From positions 62,001 through 126,000 of the forward strand of contig NZ_BMZA01000008.1 of the NCBI RefSeq assembly GCF_014652555.1: 64,000 nucleotides of DNA, read 5' to 3'. The notes beneath the pieces were generated by a model. It was not told where the DNA came from, did no database searches, and saw only the letters and a list, made by a program, of their open reading frames with translations. The stretch comes from Novosphingobium colocasiae. Lineage in GTDB: Bacteria; Pseudomonadota; Alphaproteobacteria; Sphingomonadales; Sphingomonadaceae. The stretch's first letter is position 1, and each line of letters opens with the position of its first letter. Of this stretch, positions 7,990-16,764 are shown piece by piece. The translations under genes were made by a program, and so were the position numbers.

Positions 7990-8751
7990 ATGACCGTCCG
8001 CATCCGCGTCATCCCCTGTCTCGACGTTCGCGATGGCCGCGTGGTCAAGGGCGTCAATTTCGTCGATCTGATCGACGCCGGCGATCCGGTCGAGCAGGCG
8101 CGCGCCTATGACAAGGCCGGGGCCGACGAGCTGTGCTTCCTCGATATCTCGGCCAGCCACGAAGGGCGCGGCACCCTGCTCGACGTGGTGCGCCGGACGG
8201 CGGAAGTGTGCTTCATGCCGCTGACGGTGGGCGGCGGCGTGCGCACGGCAGAGGATGCGCGGGCGCTGTTGCTGGCGGGGGCGGACAAGGTGGCGGTCAA
8301 TTCCGCTGCCGTCAGCCGCCCGGAAGTGGTGTCCGACATCGCCGCGCGGTTCGGATCGCAGTGCATCGTCGCCTCGGTCGATGCCCGCCAGGTGAACCCC
8401 GGCAAGTGGGAAATCTTCACTCACGGCGGCCGCAAGCCCACCGGGATCGACGCGCTGGAACACGCGGTGAAGCTGGCCCGGCTGGGCGCGGGCGAGCTGC
8501 TGGTGACCTCCATGGACGGCGACGGCACGCAGGCGGGATATGACCTGGGGCTGACCCGCGCCATCGCCGAGGCGGTGTCGGTGCCCGTCATCGCATCGGG
8601 CGGGGTCGGCAATCTCGATCACCTCGTTGCCGGCGTCACCGAAGGCAAGGCCAGCGCGGTGCTGGCCGCATCGATCTTCCATTTCGGCAAGCATTCGATC
8701 GCCGAAGCGCACGCGGCCCTGCGCGCCGCCGGCCTGCCCGCACGCGGTTAA
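7990..8751 (+). CDS. hisF: Imidazole glycerol phosphate synthase, cyclase subunit
   Basis: 253 aa TIM barrel; condenses PRFAR with ammonia from HisH to imidazole glycerol phosphate and AICAR. Catalytic Asp residues are in [12 protein letters not shown] and [11 protein letters not shown]; phosphate loops are [11 protein letters not shown] and [12 protein letters not shown] prefer the ATG at 7990 ([13 protein letters not shown], preceded by GGAG at 6 bases) because it matches the family start. The in-frame ATG at 7978 adds MEPP and has its own ribosome site from the repeat, so it cannot be excluded. Confidence 0.95.
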   Translation: MTVRIRVIPCLDVRDGRVVKGVNFVDLIDAGDPVEQARAYDKAGADELCFLDISASHEGRGTLLDVVRRTAEVCFMPLTVGGGVRTAEDARALLLAGADKVAVNSAAVSRPEVVSDIAARFGSQCIVASVDARQVNPGKWEIFTHGGRKPTGIDALEHAVKLARLGAGELLVTSMDGDGTQAGYDLGLTRAIAEAVSVPVIASGGVGNLDHLVAGVTEGKASAVLAASIFHFGKHSIAEAHAALRAAGLPARG

Positions 8752-8857
8752 GGTTTGGCACCCCGCTGACCCGGATCGGGACAGGGCGGGATCGGCGCTT
8801 GCTGCGCTGCGGCAAGTGTCCGAAACCGGCCTTGTCCCTCGAATCGATGAGGCCGAT

Positions 8858-9031
8858 TTGCCACTCCTGCGCGCTTTGCCGACTGTCCTGCCGGCCCTGC
8901 TTATCGCCGCCCCGGCGCATGCTGCGGGCGGCGTGGTACTGCCCGAACCCAGCAGCATGCTGCTGTTCACGCTCGGCACCGCCGGCGTCGTCATCGGGCG
9001 CAAGCTTTCGGCCAAGCGTCCGCGCAAATAG
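8858..9031 (+). CDS. Mini PEP-CTERM sorting-signal protein
   Basis: 57 aa with a TTG start preceded by GAGG at 5 bases. Two parts only: a signal peptide (leucine-rich core LLRALPTVLPALLIAAPAHA) and, after a few residues (AGGVV), a PEP-CTERM tail. That tail has LPEPSSMLLF, a hydrophobic helix and the basic end GRKLSAKRPRK. PEP-CTERM tails are recognised by exosortase. Almost nothing remains between the two signals, so the mature product would be a very short peptide. The start is inferred; no ATG or GTG in this frame fits. It lies between hisF and hisE. Confidence 0.6.
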   Translation: MPLLRALPTVLPALLIAAPAHAAGGVVLPEPSSMLLFTLGTAGVVIGRKLSAKRPRK

Positions 9032-9078
9032 CCAAGCGGCTTGACCGCCTGCGCACCGCGCCGCATGGCAGGCGCATC

Positions 9079-9423
9079 ATGACCGCGCTGCCGCCAAACC
9101 CTGCCGCCGATACCCTCGCCCGCCTGGAGGCGACCATCGCCGCGCGCGCCGGGACCGATCCCGATGCCAGCTACGTAGCCCGCCTGCTCGCCAAGGGCGT
9201 TGGCAAGATCGCCCAGAAAGTGGGCGAAGAAGCGACCGAGACGGTGATTGCCGCGGTTTCGCAGGACGAAGCGGCGCTGACCGGCGAGGCTGCGGACCTG
9301 CTGTTCCACCTCATGGTCCTGCTGCGCGCACGCGGCGTGCCGCTGGCGGCGGTGCTGGCCGAGCTCGACCGGCGCGAAGGCACTTCCGGCATCGCCGAGA
9401 AGGCATCACGCCCCCGATCCTGA
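9079..9423 (+). CDS. hisE: Phosphoribosyl-ATP pyrophosphohydrolase
   Basis: 114 aa, all-alpha MazG-like NTP pyrophosphatase fold. Hydrolyses PR-ATP to PR-AMP and PPi, the second step of histidine synthesis. The signature SYVARLLAKGVGKIAQKVGE, then EEATETVIAA (metal-binding EE-x-x-E) and GEAADLLFHLMVLL (second acidic motif), is complete. HisI is not in the window, so HisE is a separate enzyme here. It follows the mini PEP-CTERM gene by 47 bp. Confidence 0.95.
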   Translation: MTALPPNPAADTLARLEATIAARAGTDPDASYVARLLAKGVGKIAQKVGEEATETVIAAVSQDEAALTGEAADLLFHLMVLLRARGVPLAAVLAELDRREGTSGIAEKASRPRS

Positions 9424-9450
9424 TCCCTGGCGGACAATCCCGGAGAAGCC

Positions 9451-9825
9451 ATGCCCATCGATCCCCGCGAACCGTACAACGATGCCAACATCTTCGCGAA
9501 AATCCTGCGCGGCGAACTGCCGTGCAGCAAGGTCTACGAAGATGACTTCGCGCTGGCGTTCCACGATATCCGCCCGCAGGCACCCGTCCACGTGCTGGTG
9601 ATCCCCAAGGGACCCTACGTTTCGTGGGACGATTTCACCGCCAAGGCCGGCGATGCCGAGATTGCCGGCTTCATGCGCGCGGTCGGGGCCGTAACGCGAC
9701 AACTGGAGCTGGATGGCCCCGGTTATCGGCTGATGGTCAACATGGGCACGAACGGCCACCAGGAAGTGCCGCATCTGCACGTCCACATCTTCGGCGGGCG
9801 GCAGTTCTTCCAGATGATCCCCTGA
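9451..9825 (+). CDS. HIT-family (histidine triad, HINT-like) protein
   Basis: 124 aa. Nucleotide-binding hydrolase of the HINT branch, expected to cleave adenosine 5'-phosphoramidates. Seen: NIFAKILRGELPCSKVYEDD start, FHDIRPQAPVHVLVIPK, and the active-site triad HLHVHIFGG. It ends the histidine gene run, 27 bp after hisE, and is commonly found next to hisE in related genomes (general knowledge). Confidence 0.94.
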   Translation: MPIDPREPYNDANIFAKILRGELPCSKVYEDDFALAFHDIRPQAPVHVLVIPKGPYVSWDDFTAKAGDAEIAGFMRAVGAVTRQLELDGPGYRLMVNMGTNGHQEVPHLHVHIFGGRQFFQMIP

Positions 9826-9902
9826 GCCATGTTTTCCCGCTCAATTGTGCAGCGCACCTTTGCATGGGCCGCGCTTAGCCGATAGAACCCCGGCCCGACG
9901 TC

Positions 9903-10400
9903 ATGACAGCCGCCCTGCACCCCTATTGCGGCGCGATCGAGGGATCGATTCACCGCTATGCCCTTCGTGTGTTCTACGAGGACACCGATGCCGGCGGCGT
10001 GGTCTATCACGCCAATTACCTGCGCTGGATGGAGCGGGCGCGCTCCGATCTGGTCGATCTGCTGGGGATCGATCAGGCGCAGGCGCTGGCCGAAGGCACC
10101 GGGATCTATACCGTGGCCGAACTCGCGATCCGCTATCGCCGCCCGGCCCGGCTGGGCGAGACGGTGGTGGTCGAAACCCGGGCGGTTTCCGTGGGCCGCG
10201 TATCGTGCACGCTTGAACAGAGAATTCTGCGCGACGATCAGGTGCTGGTCGACGCGGGCGTAAAGATCGGGTTCATCACCCCGGCCGGAAAGCCTGTGCG
10301 CCAGCCCCAGGCCTGGCAGGACGCCTTTGCCGCGATGGTCCCGCCATCGCCCGTACCACCCCCCGTTCCCGCTTCTGCCGAACCGGAAGGAACCCAATGA
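9903..10400 (+). CDS. ybgC: Tol-Pal-associated acyl-CoA thioesterase
   Basis: 165 aa hotdog-fold thioesterase. The YbgC active-site motif YEDTDAGGVVYHANYLRWMERAR is present with the catalytic Asp and Tyr/His. YbgC hydrolyses short acyl-CoAs and is regularly the first gene of tol-pal clusters. The C-terminal ~25 residues are Pro-rich and variable. The start codon at 9903 lacks a strong ribosome site. Its stop overlaps the tolQ ATG by 4 bases. Confidence 0.94.
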   Translation: MTAALHPYCGAIEGSIHRYALRVFYEDTDAGGVVYHANYLRWMERARSDLVDLLGIDQAQALAEGTGIYTVAELAIRYRRPARLGETVVVETRAVSVGRVSCTLEQRILRDDQVLVDAGVKIGFITPAGKPVRQPQAWQDAFAAMVPPSPVPPPVPASAEPEGTQ

Positions 10401-11106
10401 TTTCCGACATCCTGATGCCCGCGCTGTCGATGAGCACCGGTCCCGACCGGCTCAACCCCATCCGCCTGTTTCTCGATGCCGATATCGTGGTTCAGGCGAT
10501 CATGCTCGGGCTGCTGCTGGCCAGCGTCTGGGTCTGGACGATCATCCTGACCTTCAGCATGCGGGTCCGCCGCATCGCCCGCCGCTGCGACCGCTACGAG
10601 CGCGGGTTCTGGAAGGCCGACAACTTCGAGGCCTTTCACAAGAGCGCCGGCGACGGAGATATTGCTGTTGCCCGGGTTGCCGGTGCCGGGCTTTCCGAAT
10701 GGCGGCGCAATGCCGCCATCCGCAACCTTGATCTTGAAGGCGCGCGCCAGCGGGTGGCGCTGGCGATGGATTCGGTGGTCGGCGAAGAAGCGGAACGGCT
10801 GGCAGATCGGCTGAACTTCCTGGCAACGGTCGGCTCGGTCGCGCCGTTCGTCGGTCTGTTCGGGACGGTCTGGGGCATCATGAACAGCTTCTTCCAGATC
10901 GGCCAGCAGCAGAATTCCTCGCTCGCCGTGGTCGCGCCCGGCATCTCCGAAGCGCTGTTTGCCACCGCGATCGGCCTGTTCGCGGCGATCCCAGCGGTCA
11001 TCGCCTACAACCGTTTCTCGTTCCGGGTGAACGGGGTCGAAGCCCGGCTCCAGCGCTTCGCCGATCGCCTGCAGCCGCTCCTGACCCGCGAGCTGGAGCA
11101 ACGCTG

Positions 11107-11107
<1 letters not shown>
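10397..11107 (+). CDS. tolQ: Tol-Pal system inner-membrane protein TolQ
   Basis: 236 aa, ExbB/MotA-family proton-channel subunit. The first helix is near residues 30-55 (VQAIMLGLLLASVWVWTIIL). A cytoplasmic domain follows, then two further helices, FLATVGSVAPFVGLFGTVWG and ALFATAIGLFAAIPAVIAYN, with the conserved Thr/Gly/Pro pattern. It forms a TolQ-TolR motor that energises TolA for outer-membrane constriction at division. Overlaps ybgC by 4 bases and tolR by 1. Confidence 0.96.
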
Positions 11108-11577
<470 letters not shown>

Positions 11578-11595
11578 GGCAAGGGTCTGACGCGC

Positions 11596-12555
11596 ATGGC
11601 GACGACGGCACTACGCAAGGACGAAAGGCTGGGACTGGCGGTGGCGATCGCGCTGCACGCCGCGCTGCTGGCCGTGCTGGTCCTGCGTCCGACCCGCAAC
11701 GAAACGATCCCCCCGCCCCAACGCATCGAAGTGACGATCAGCGACGAGGTCGGCCTCAAATCCACCGCTCCCAACCCTTCGGCCCAGGCCGCGCCCGATG
11801 TCGCGCCCGAGCTTGGCGAGGCGGCCCCGGATGCGGCGCTGGCTCCCCCGGAACCCGAAGCGCAACCCAGCCCCCTGCCCCCGGCTCCGGTGGCGCCGCC
11901 CGTGACCCGGCCGGCGCCACCGGCAAAGCCCAAGCCGGTTCCGGCCCCTGCCCCGAAGCCCAAACCGGAGCCGCAGCCCAAGCCGCAACCCCAGCCACGG
12001 CCCGCGCCTCAGCCTCCGAAGAAAGCCGTCAACCCGATCGACCGGATCGTGTCCAGCCCGGCGAAGCCCGCCGCCAAACCGGCGACCAAGCCCGCTGCCG
12101 CGCCCGCCGGCAAGGCTGCCAACACCGCAGCCAAGCCACCGCAGAAGTCCGGCGGCAGCCGTATCGGCAGCGATTTCCTGTCCGGCATGAGCGGCGCAAA
12201 GGCCGATCAGGGCAAGGGCACCCCGGCGTCCGAAATCGGCCCGGCGGTCAAATCGGCGCTCGGTGCCGCCATCCGCCGCCAGCTCAAGCCGCACTGGCAG
12301 GTGCCGCAGGGGGTCGATACCGAACTGCTGGTCACCAGGATCCGCTTCCGGCTGAACCCGGACGGATCGCTGGCGGGTGACCCCGAAGTGGTCAGCACCA
12401 GCGGCCAGACCGAGGGCAACGCGGCGCAGGTCAAGCGCCATCAGGAGCAGGCGATCCGCGCGGTGCGGCTTGCGGCTCCGTTCGATCTGCCCCAGGAATA
12501 CTACCAGGGCTGGAAAATGATCACGACCAACTTCGACAGGAATCTTGCACAATGA
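11596..12555 (+). CDS. tolA: TolA-like cell-envelope spanning protein
   Basis: 319 aa. One N-terminal helix (residues ~15-32, AVAIALHAALLAVLVL) anchors it. A long Pro/Ala/Lys-rich stalk (about residues 60-190, PKP and KPAAKPA repeats) spans the periplasm, and a C-terminal TonB/TolA-like domain follows (AIRRQLKPHWQVP ... RIRFRLNPDGSL ... IRAVRLAAPFDLP). It links TolQR to Pal and TolB. The stalk sequence varies freely in this family; position between tolR and tolB settles the call. Its stop overlaps the tolB start. Confidence 0.92.
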   Translation: MATTALRKDERLGLAVAIALHAALLAVLVLRPTRNETIPPPQRIEVTISDEVGLKSTAPNPSAQAAPDVAPELGEAAPDAALAPPEPEAQPSPLPPAPVAPPVTRPAPPAKPKPVPAPAPKPKPEPQPKPQPQPRPAPQPPKKAVNPIDRIVSSPAKPAAKPATKPAAAPAGKAANTAAKPPQKSGGSRIGSDFLSGMSGAKADQGKGTPASEIGPAVKSALGAAIRRQLKPHWQVPQGVDTELLVTRIRFRLNPDGSLAGDPEVVSTSGQTEGNAAQVKRHQEQAIRAVRLAAPFDLPQEYYQGWKMITTNFDRNLAQ

Positions 12556-13946
12556 CCATTATCCGGCCGCTGGCATTATCGCTCGCCTTGTCGATCCCTG
12601 CGCTCGCCGCTCCCGCATTCGCGCAAGTGCCAGCCAGCCCCCCGGTTGCCGCCCCGGCCACCCCGGCACCCGAGGATGGCGGGCTGGAAGTCACCGTGTC
12701 CGACGATAGCGAATGGCAGGATCTGGGCATCGCCATCACCGTGTTCGCCACCGATCAGGACGTGCCGACGCGGACCAACGCCGGCTCCACCGCTGCCCTC
12801 GGCCGGGCGCTGTCGCAAGTGGTGGCGGACGATCTGCGCAACAACGGCCTGTTCAAGCCGTCCGGCCCCGCCGGCCTGCCGCAGCCCGGTTACGACCAGA
12901 TCCAGGCCCCGGACTATCCGACCTGGGCGGTGCGCAGCGCCGATATGCTGGTCCAGGGCTTCGTGCGCGGCAATCCCGATGGCGACATCACCGTGGGCTG
13001 CTATCTCTATGACGTCGCGCTCAAGAGCCAGCTCATCAAGGGCGGCTGGAAGGTCGGCCCCGGCGACTGGCGGCGCGCCGCGCACAAGTGTGCCGACATG
13101 GTCTATTCGCGGCTTTCGGGCGAAAGTCCGTTCTTCGATTCCAAGATCGCCTATATCGCCGAAACCGGACCCAAGGACCGGCGCATGAAGCGGCTGGCGA
13201 TCATGGATTCGGATGGGGCGAACCACCGCTTCATCACCAGCGGCCAGGCCACCGCGCTGACCCCGCGCTATTCGCCCGATTACCGCTCGATCATGTACCT
13301 GTCCTACCTCAACGGGCAGCCGAGCATCTACGTCTACGATCTCGACACCAACCGGCAACGCCTGATCGCCCGCACCGGCAACCCCACCTTCGCGCCGCGC
13401 TGGTCGCCCGACGGCAAGTGGGTGCTCTATTCGATGGCAACCGCAGGCAATACCGACATCTACCGCATCCCTTCGGCCGGTGGCGAGGCGCAGCGGCTGA
13501 CCAACAGCCCGGGGATCGATATCGGAGGCAGCTATTCCCCCGACGGCAGCCAGATCGTGTTCGAAAGCGATCGGTCCGGTTCGCAGCAGGTCTATGTGAT
13601 GAACGCCGATGGCTCCAACCAGCACCGCATCAGCTTCTTCGGCGGCCGCGCCGCGACCCCGGAATGGAGCCCGCGCGGCGATCAGATCGCCTTCACCCAC
13701 ATCGTCGGCAACCTGCGCGTCGCGGTGATGAGCCCGAGCGGTGGCGGCCTGCGCTATCTGACCAATAGCTGGCAGGACGAAGCGCCGACCTGGGCCCCGA
13801 ACGGGCGCATCATCCAGTTCTTCCGCACCGCCAAGGGATCGGGCGAAGCCTCGATCTGGCAGGTCGATCTGACTGGCCGCAACGAACGGCGTCTGCCGAC
13901 CCCGGTGGGCGCATCGGACCCGGCCTGGGGCCCGATCCGCCCCTGA
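12552..13946 (+). CDS. tolB: Tol-Pal system periplasmic protein TolB
   Basis: 464 aa. Signal peptide (LALSIPALAAPAFA) followed by the TolB N-terminal alpha/beta domain (about residues 40-190) and a C-terminal six-bladed beta-propeller. The propeller is built from repeats such as LTPRYSPDYRSIMYLSY, FAPRWSPDGKWVLYSM, IGGSYSPDGSQIVFES and ATPEWSPRGDQIAFT. TolB binds Pal and the peptidoglycan-associated network. The ATG at 12552 overlaps tolA by 4 bases. Confidence 0.96.
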   Translation: MTIIRPLALSLALSIPALAAPAFAQVPASPPVAAPATPAPEDGGLEVTVSDDSEWQDLGIAITVFATDQDVPTRTNAGSTAALGRALSQVVADDLRNNGLFKPSGPAGLPQPGYDQIQAPDYPTWAVRSADMLVQGFVRGNPDGDITVGCYLYDVALKSQLIKGGWKVGPGDWRRAAHKCADMVYSRLSGESPFFDSKIAYIAETGPKDRRMKRLAIMDSDGANHRFITSGQATALTPRYSPDYRSIMYLSYLNGQPSIYVYDLDTNRQRLIARTGNPTFAPRWSPDGKWVLYSMATAGNTDIYRIPSAGGEAQRLTNSPGIDIGGSYSPDGSQIVFESDRSGSQQVYVMNADGSNQHRISFFGGRAATPEWSPRGDQIAFTHIVGNLRVAVMSPSGGGLRYLTNSWQDEAPTWAPNGRIIQFFRTAKGSGEASIWQVDLTGRNERRLPTPVGASDPAWGPIRP

Positions 13947-14079
13947 CGCCGGCCGCGATGACGGGGCAACCGGACGGATTTTCGCCGATCCGCAAGCCAC
14001 CGGTTGACTCTGTTTACAATTGAACGGAACTTCCCCCCATATCGGTACTTGTCGTATCGAGCCTTCACAGGAGAACGCC

Positions 14080-14613
14080 ATGCGCATCCCCTCTTCCACT
14101 CTGTCGGTTGGACCTCGTTCGCTGGTGCTGGTCGCCGCATCGGCGCTGGCATTGTCGGCCTGCAGCAAGAAGGCCCCCGAAAGCCTGCCGCCCGCCCCCG
14201 CGGCGTCGACCACGACCCAGACCACGCCGGGCACGCTGGGCCCGGTCGCCGGCAGCCAGGCTGATTTCATCGCCAAGATGATGGGTGCGGATGTCATCTA
14301 TTTCGATACCGATCACTACGATGTCGATGCCACCGATCAGGCGGCGCTGGCCCGGCAGGCACAGTGGCTGATGCAATATCCCGCCAAGCGCGCCACCATC
14401 GAAGGCCATTGCGATGAGCGCGGCACCCGCGAATACAACCTCGCACTGGGTGAGCGCCGCGCCAATGCCGCCAAGAACTATCTGGTCAGCCTGGGCGTCA
14501 GCCCGGCGCGCCTGTCGACCGTGAGCTACGGCAAGGAACGGCCCGTGGCGCTGGGATCGGACGAGGCATCTTGGGCGCAGAACCGCCGCGCGGTGACGGT
14601 CACGATCGACTGA
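14080..14613 (+). CDS. pal: Peptidoglycan-associated lipoprotein Pal
   Basis: 177 aa outer-membrane lipoprotein. The lipobox is LALSAC near residue 27, so the mature protein starts at that Cys. The OmpA-like peptidoglycan-binding domain covers about residues 70-175: [34 protein letters not shown] and [11 protein letters not shown] contain the diaminopimelate-binding Asp and Arg. The start is the ATG at 14080, with AGGAG 7 bases upstream; an earlier in-frame ATG lacks that site and would bury the signal peptide. It is separated from tolB by 133 bp, so it may have its own promoter. Confidence 0.96.
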   Translation: MRIPSSTLSVGPRSLVLVAASALALSACSKKAPESLPPAPAASTTTQTTPGTLGPVAGSQADFIAKMMGADVIYFDTDHYDVDATDQAALARQAQWLMQYPAKRATIEGHCDERGTREYNLALGERRANAAKNYLVSLGVSPARLSTVSYGKERPVALGSDEASWAQNRRAVTVTID

Positions 14614-14637
14614 TTGGCAGGCCTTTACGGCCGGCAA

Positions 14638-14681
14638 GAAGCGGGCGGTTCGCGAATAGCGCGGCCGCCCGTTTCTTTTTC
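14638..14681 (+). terminator. Rho-independent terminator after pal
   Basis: GAAGCGGGCGG (14638-14648) pairs with CCGCCCGTTTC (14665-14675) through 11 positions including one G-T, followed by a run of T to 14680. It ends the tol-pal transcript 24 bp after the pal stop. Confidence 0.75.
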
Positions 14682-14733
14682 CTGGGCCGCAGGGGTTGCG
14701 CCCGCGCCGATTCGCCCCTTATTCGCCATAGAT

Positions 14734-15267
14734 ATGACCCGCGCACGCAGATCGACCGACTGGGGATTCCCGCGCTGGCGCGGCTACGGCAGCTCGCGTG
14801 AGGCGGTCAACGTGCGCATCTGCGATCGCCACGGCTGCAACGATGCGGGTGACTGCCCGGCACCCAAAAGCCCCAACAGCCCCGACCGCTGGTATTTCTG
14901 CCAGCGCCACGCTGCCGAATACAACGCCGGCTGGGATTATTTCGCCGGGCTGGACAAAGAGGAAGCAGCGCGGCGCGAGGCCGAGGAACGCACGGAATCC
15001 GCAGGCTACAAGGAATCGGCGCATTACGGCTGGGCCGGGTCAGGCGACGGCAGCCGCAGTCGCGACGAACTGCGCGCGCTGGAAGCACTGGGGCTTGAAC
15101 CGGACGCCGATTTCGATGCGGTGCGCAAAGCCTGGCGCAGCCGCGCCAAGGAAGTCCACCCCGACGTGAAGCCCGGCGATGCCGAAGCGGCGACGGCGTT
15201 CCAGACCTATCAGCTCGCTTACGAAGTCCTGCGCGCCGCCGAAGAACGGCGCGAGTGGAAGGGCTGA
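14734..15267 (+). CDS. J-domain (DnaJ-like) protein
   Basis: 177 aa. The N-terminal part has Cys/His pairs (ICDRHGCNDAGDCPAP and FCQRHAAEYN) that could form a small metal site. The C-terminal ~60 residues form a J domain: ALEALGLEPDADFDAVRKAW, then KEVHPDVKPGD with the HPD tripeptide that stimulates DnaK, then FQTYQLAYEVLR. This N-terminal Cys-rich plus C-terminal J-domain form is common in sphingomonads and rhizobia (DnaJ-domain protein of unknown client). The ATG at 14734 is chosen because residues upstream of it look like terminator and spacer DNA. Confidence 0.88.
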   Translation: MTRARRSTDWGFPRWRGYGSSREAVNVRICDRHGCNDAGDCPAPKSPNSPDRWYFCQRHAAEYNAGWDYFAGLDKEEAARREAEERTESAGYKESAHYGWAGSGDGSRSRDELRALEALGLEPDADFDAVRKAWRSRAKEVHPDVKPGDAEAATAFQTYQLAYEVLRAAEERREWKG

Positions 15268-15297
15268 CGCCCTCCCGTCGTTACCCGCCGGTCCCGG

Positions 15298-16701
15298 TCA
15301 CAGTAGCGGCGTAACCGCCCAGACCACGCCGACGATCAGCACGATCCCGAACACATCGAGCAACAGCCCGGCGCGGATCATCCGCCCGAGCTTGAGGTGC
15401 CCGGTCGCCCAGGCGATGGCATTGGGGCCGGTCCCGGCGGGCAGCATGAAGCCCCAGGTCGATGCGAACGCCGCCGGCACTGCGAGCAGATAGGGATCGG
15501 CGTGCAGCGCGGCGACCAGCGCCCCGACCACCGGCATGATGCCGCTGGCGGTGGCGATGTTGCTGGCGAATTCGGTGATGATGATAACCAGCGCCACCAG
15601 CACCACCGCCACGATCGGCAGCGGCACCCCGGCCAGCGGCAGCAGCATCTGGCCCATCCAGTCAGCCAGCCCGGATTCGGTCATCCCCATGGCCATCGCC
15701 AGCCCGCCGCCGAACATCAGTACGACGTCCCAGGGCGCGCGGTTGGCCTCATCCCAGGTCAGCATCGGCCGGCCGGTGCCGTCCGGCAGCACGAACAGCA
15801 CCAGCCCGGCGACGGCGGCGACAGTGCCGTCGGTCAGCGCGCCCTTGGGGACGAGGGGTTCCAGCAGCGGCTGCGCCAGCCAGACCGCAAGCGCCAGCAG
15901 CACGACCGGCACCAGCCGGCGCTCCGGCTCGGTCCAGGTGGTCAAATGGGCAATGGCGGCGCGGGCTGCGGCGGGATCGAACGGATCGTGGCGCAGGTCC
16001 TGAACCCGGCCGATGATCCAGGCGGCGAGCGGCACGCCCAGCAGCACCATCGGCATCCCGAACAGGCTCCAGGTCAGGAAGGTGATCTTGGTGTGCAGCG
16101 CCTTCTCGATCAGCCCGGCGGCGATCGCATTGGTGGGCGTGCCGATCATCGTGCCAAGCCCGCCGATCGACGCGGCGAAGGCGATCCCCATCGGCAACGC
16201 CCCGGCCATGCCACCGGTGTCCCCCGGCTTCACCCCGCCCGCCGCCAGCATCGCCAGCGCCATCGGCATCATAATCAGCGCGGTCGAGGTGTTGGAGATC
16301 ATCGCCGAGAGGATCGCTGTGGCCATCATCACCGCCATCAGCAACTGCGTGGGCCGCGCTCCCGCCAGGTTCATGATGAACAGCGCCAGCCGCCGGTGCA
16401 GGCCGGTCCGCTCGATCGCCAGCGCCAGGAAAGCGCCGCCGACGAACAGGAACATGATCGGCGAATAGTATGCGCCGGCGGTCTTGTTGGCATCGGCCAC
16501 GCCGGTCATCGGCAGGACCAGGAAGGGCAGGAACGCGGTGGCCGAAAGCGGCAGCGCCTCGGTCATCCACCAGAGCGCCATCCACCACACCAGCCCGGCG
16601 GCCGGCCAGGCCTTGTCCGGCATGCCGAGCGGCGCGGGCAGCACCAGCGTTATCAGAAACCCGGCAATACCCAGCCAGAACCCAATGCGCCGTGCCGTCA
16701 T
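15298..16701 (-). CDS. SLC13/DASS-family anion:Na+ symporter
   Basis: 467 aa with about 11 to 12 hydrophobic helices. The two SNT substrate/sodium motifs are visible: ISNTSTALIMMPMALAM in the first half and FASNIATASGIMPVVGAL in the second. The family imports di- and tricarboxylates or sulfate with sodium; which one cannot be told. The end GTGPNAIAWATGHLKLGRM is also typical. It is co-directional with, and 63 bp after, the exported aminotransferase, suggesting a link between transport and that enzyme's products (inference). Confidence 0.93.
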   Translation of the reverse strand: MTARRIGFWLGIAGFLITLVLPAPLGMPDKAWPAAGLVWWMALWWMTEALPLSATAFLPFLVLPMTGVADANKTAGAYYSPIMFLFVGGAFLALAIERTGLHRRLALFIMNLAGARPTQLLMAVMMATAILSAMISNTSTALIMMPMALAMLAAGGVKPGDTGGMAGALPMGIAFAASIGGLGTMIGTPTNAIAAGLIEKALHTKITFLTWSLFGMPMVLLGVPLAAWIIGRVQDLRHDPFDPAAARAAIAHLTTWTEPERRLVPVVLLALAVWLAQPLLEPLVPKGALTDGTVAAVAGLVLFVLPDGTGRPMLTWDEANRAPWDVVLMFGGGLAMAMGMTESGLADWMGQMLLPLAGVPLPIVAVVLVALVIIITEFASNIATASGIMPVVGALVAALHADPYLLAVPAAFASTWGFMLPAGTGPNAIAWATGHLKLGRMIRAGLLLDVFGIVLIVGVVWAVTPLL

Positions 16702-16764
16702 CGCCGTCTTTCCCCCTCGTGCCCCGCTTCTTCCACTAACGTAGATTTGGCACGCGGCAAGGGC

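Noticed and set aside
12576..14297. 573-codon minus-strand open frame across tolB and pal
   Set aside because: Antisense shadow; tolB propeller repeats and the Pal lipobox and OmpA domain are in the sense frames.
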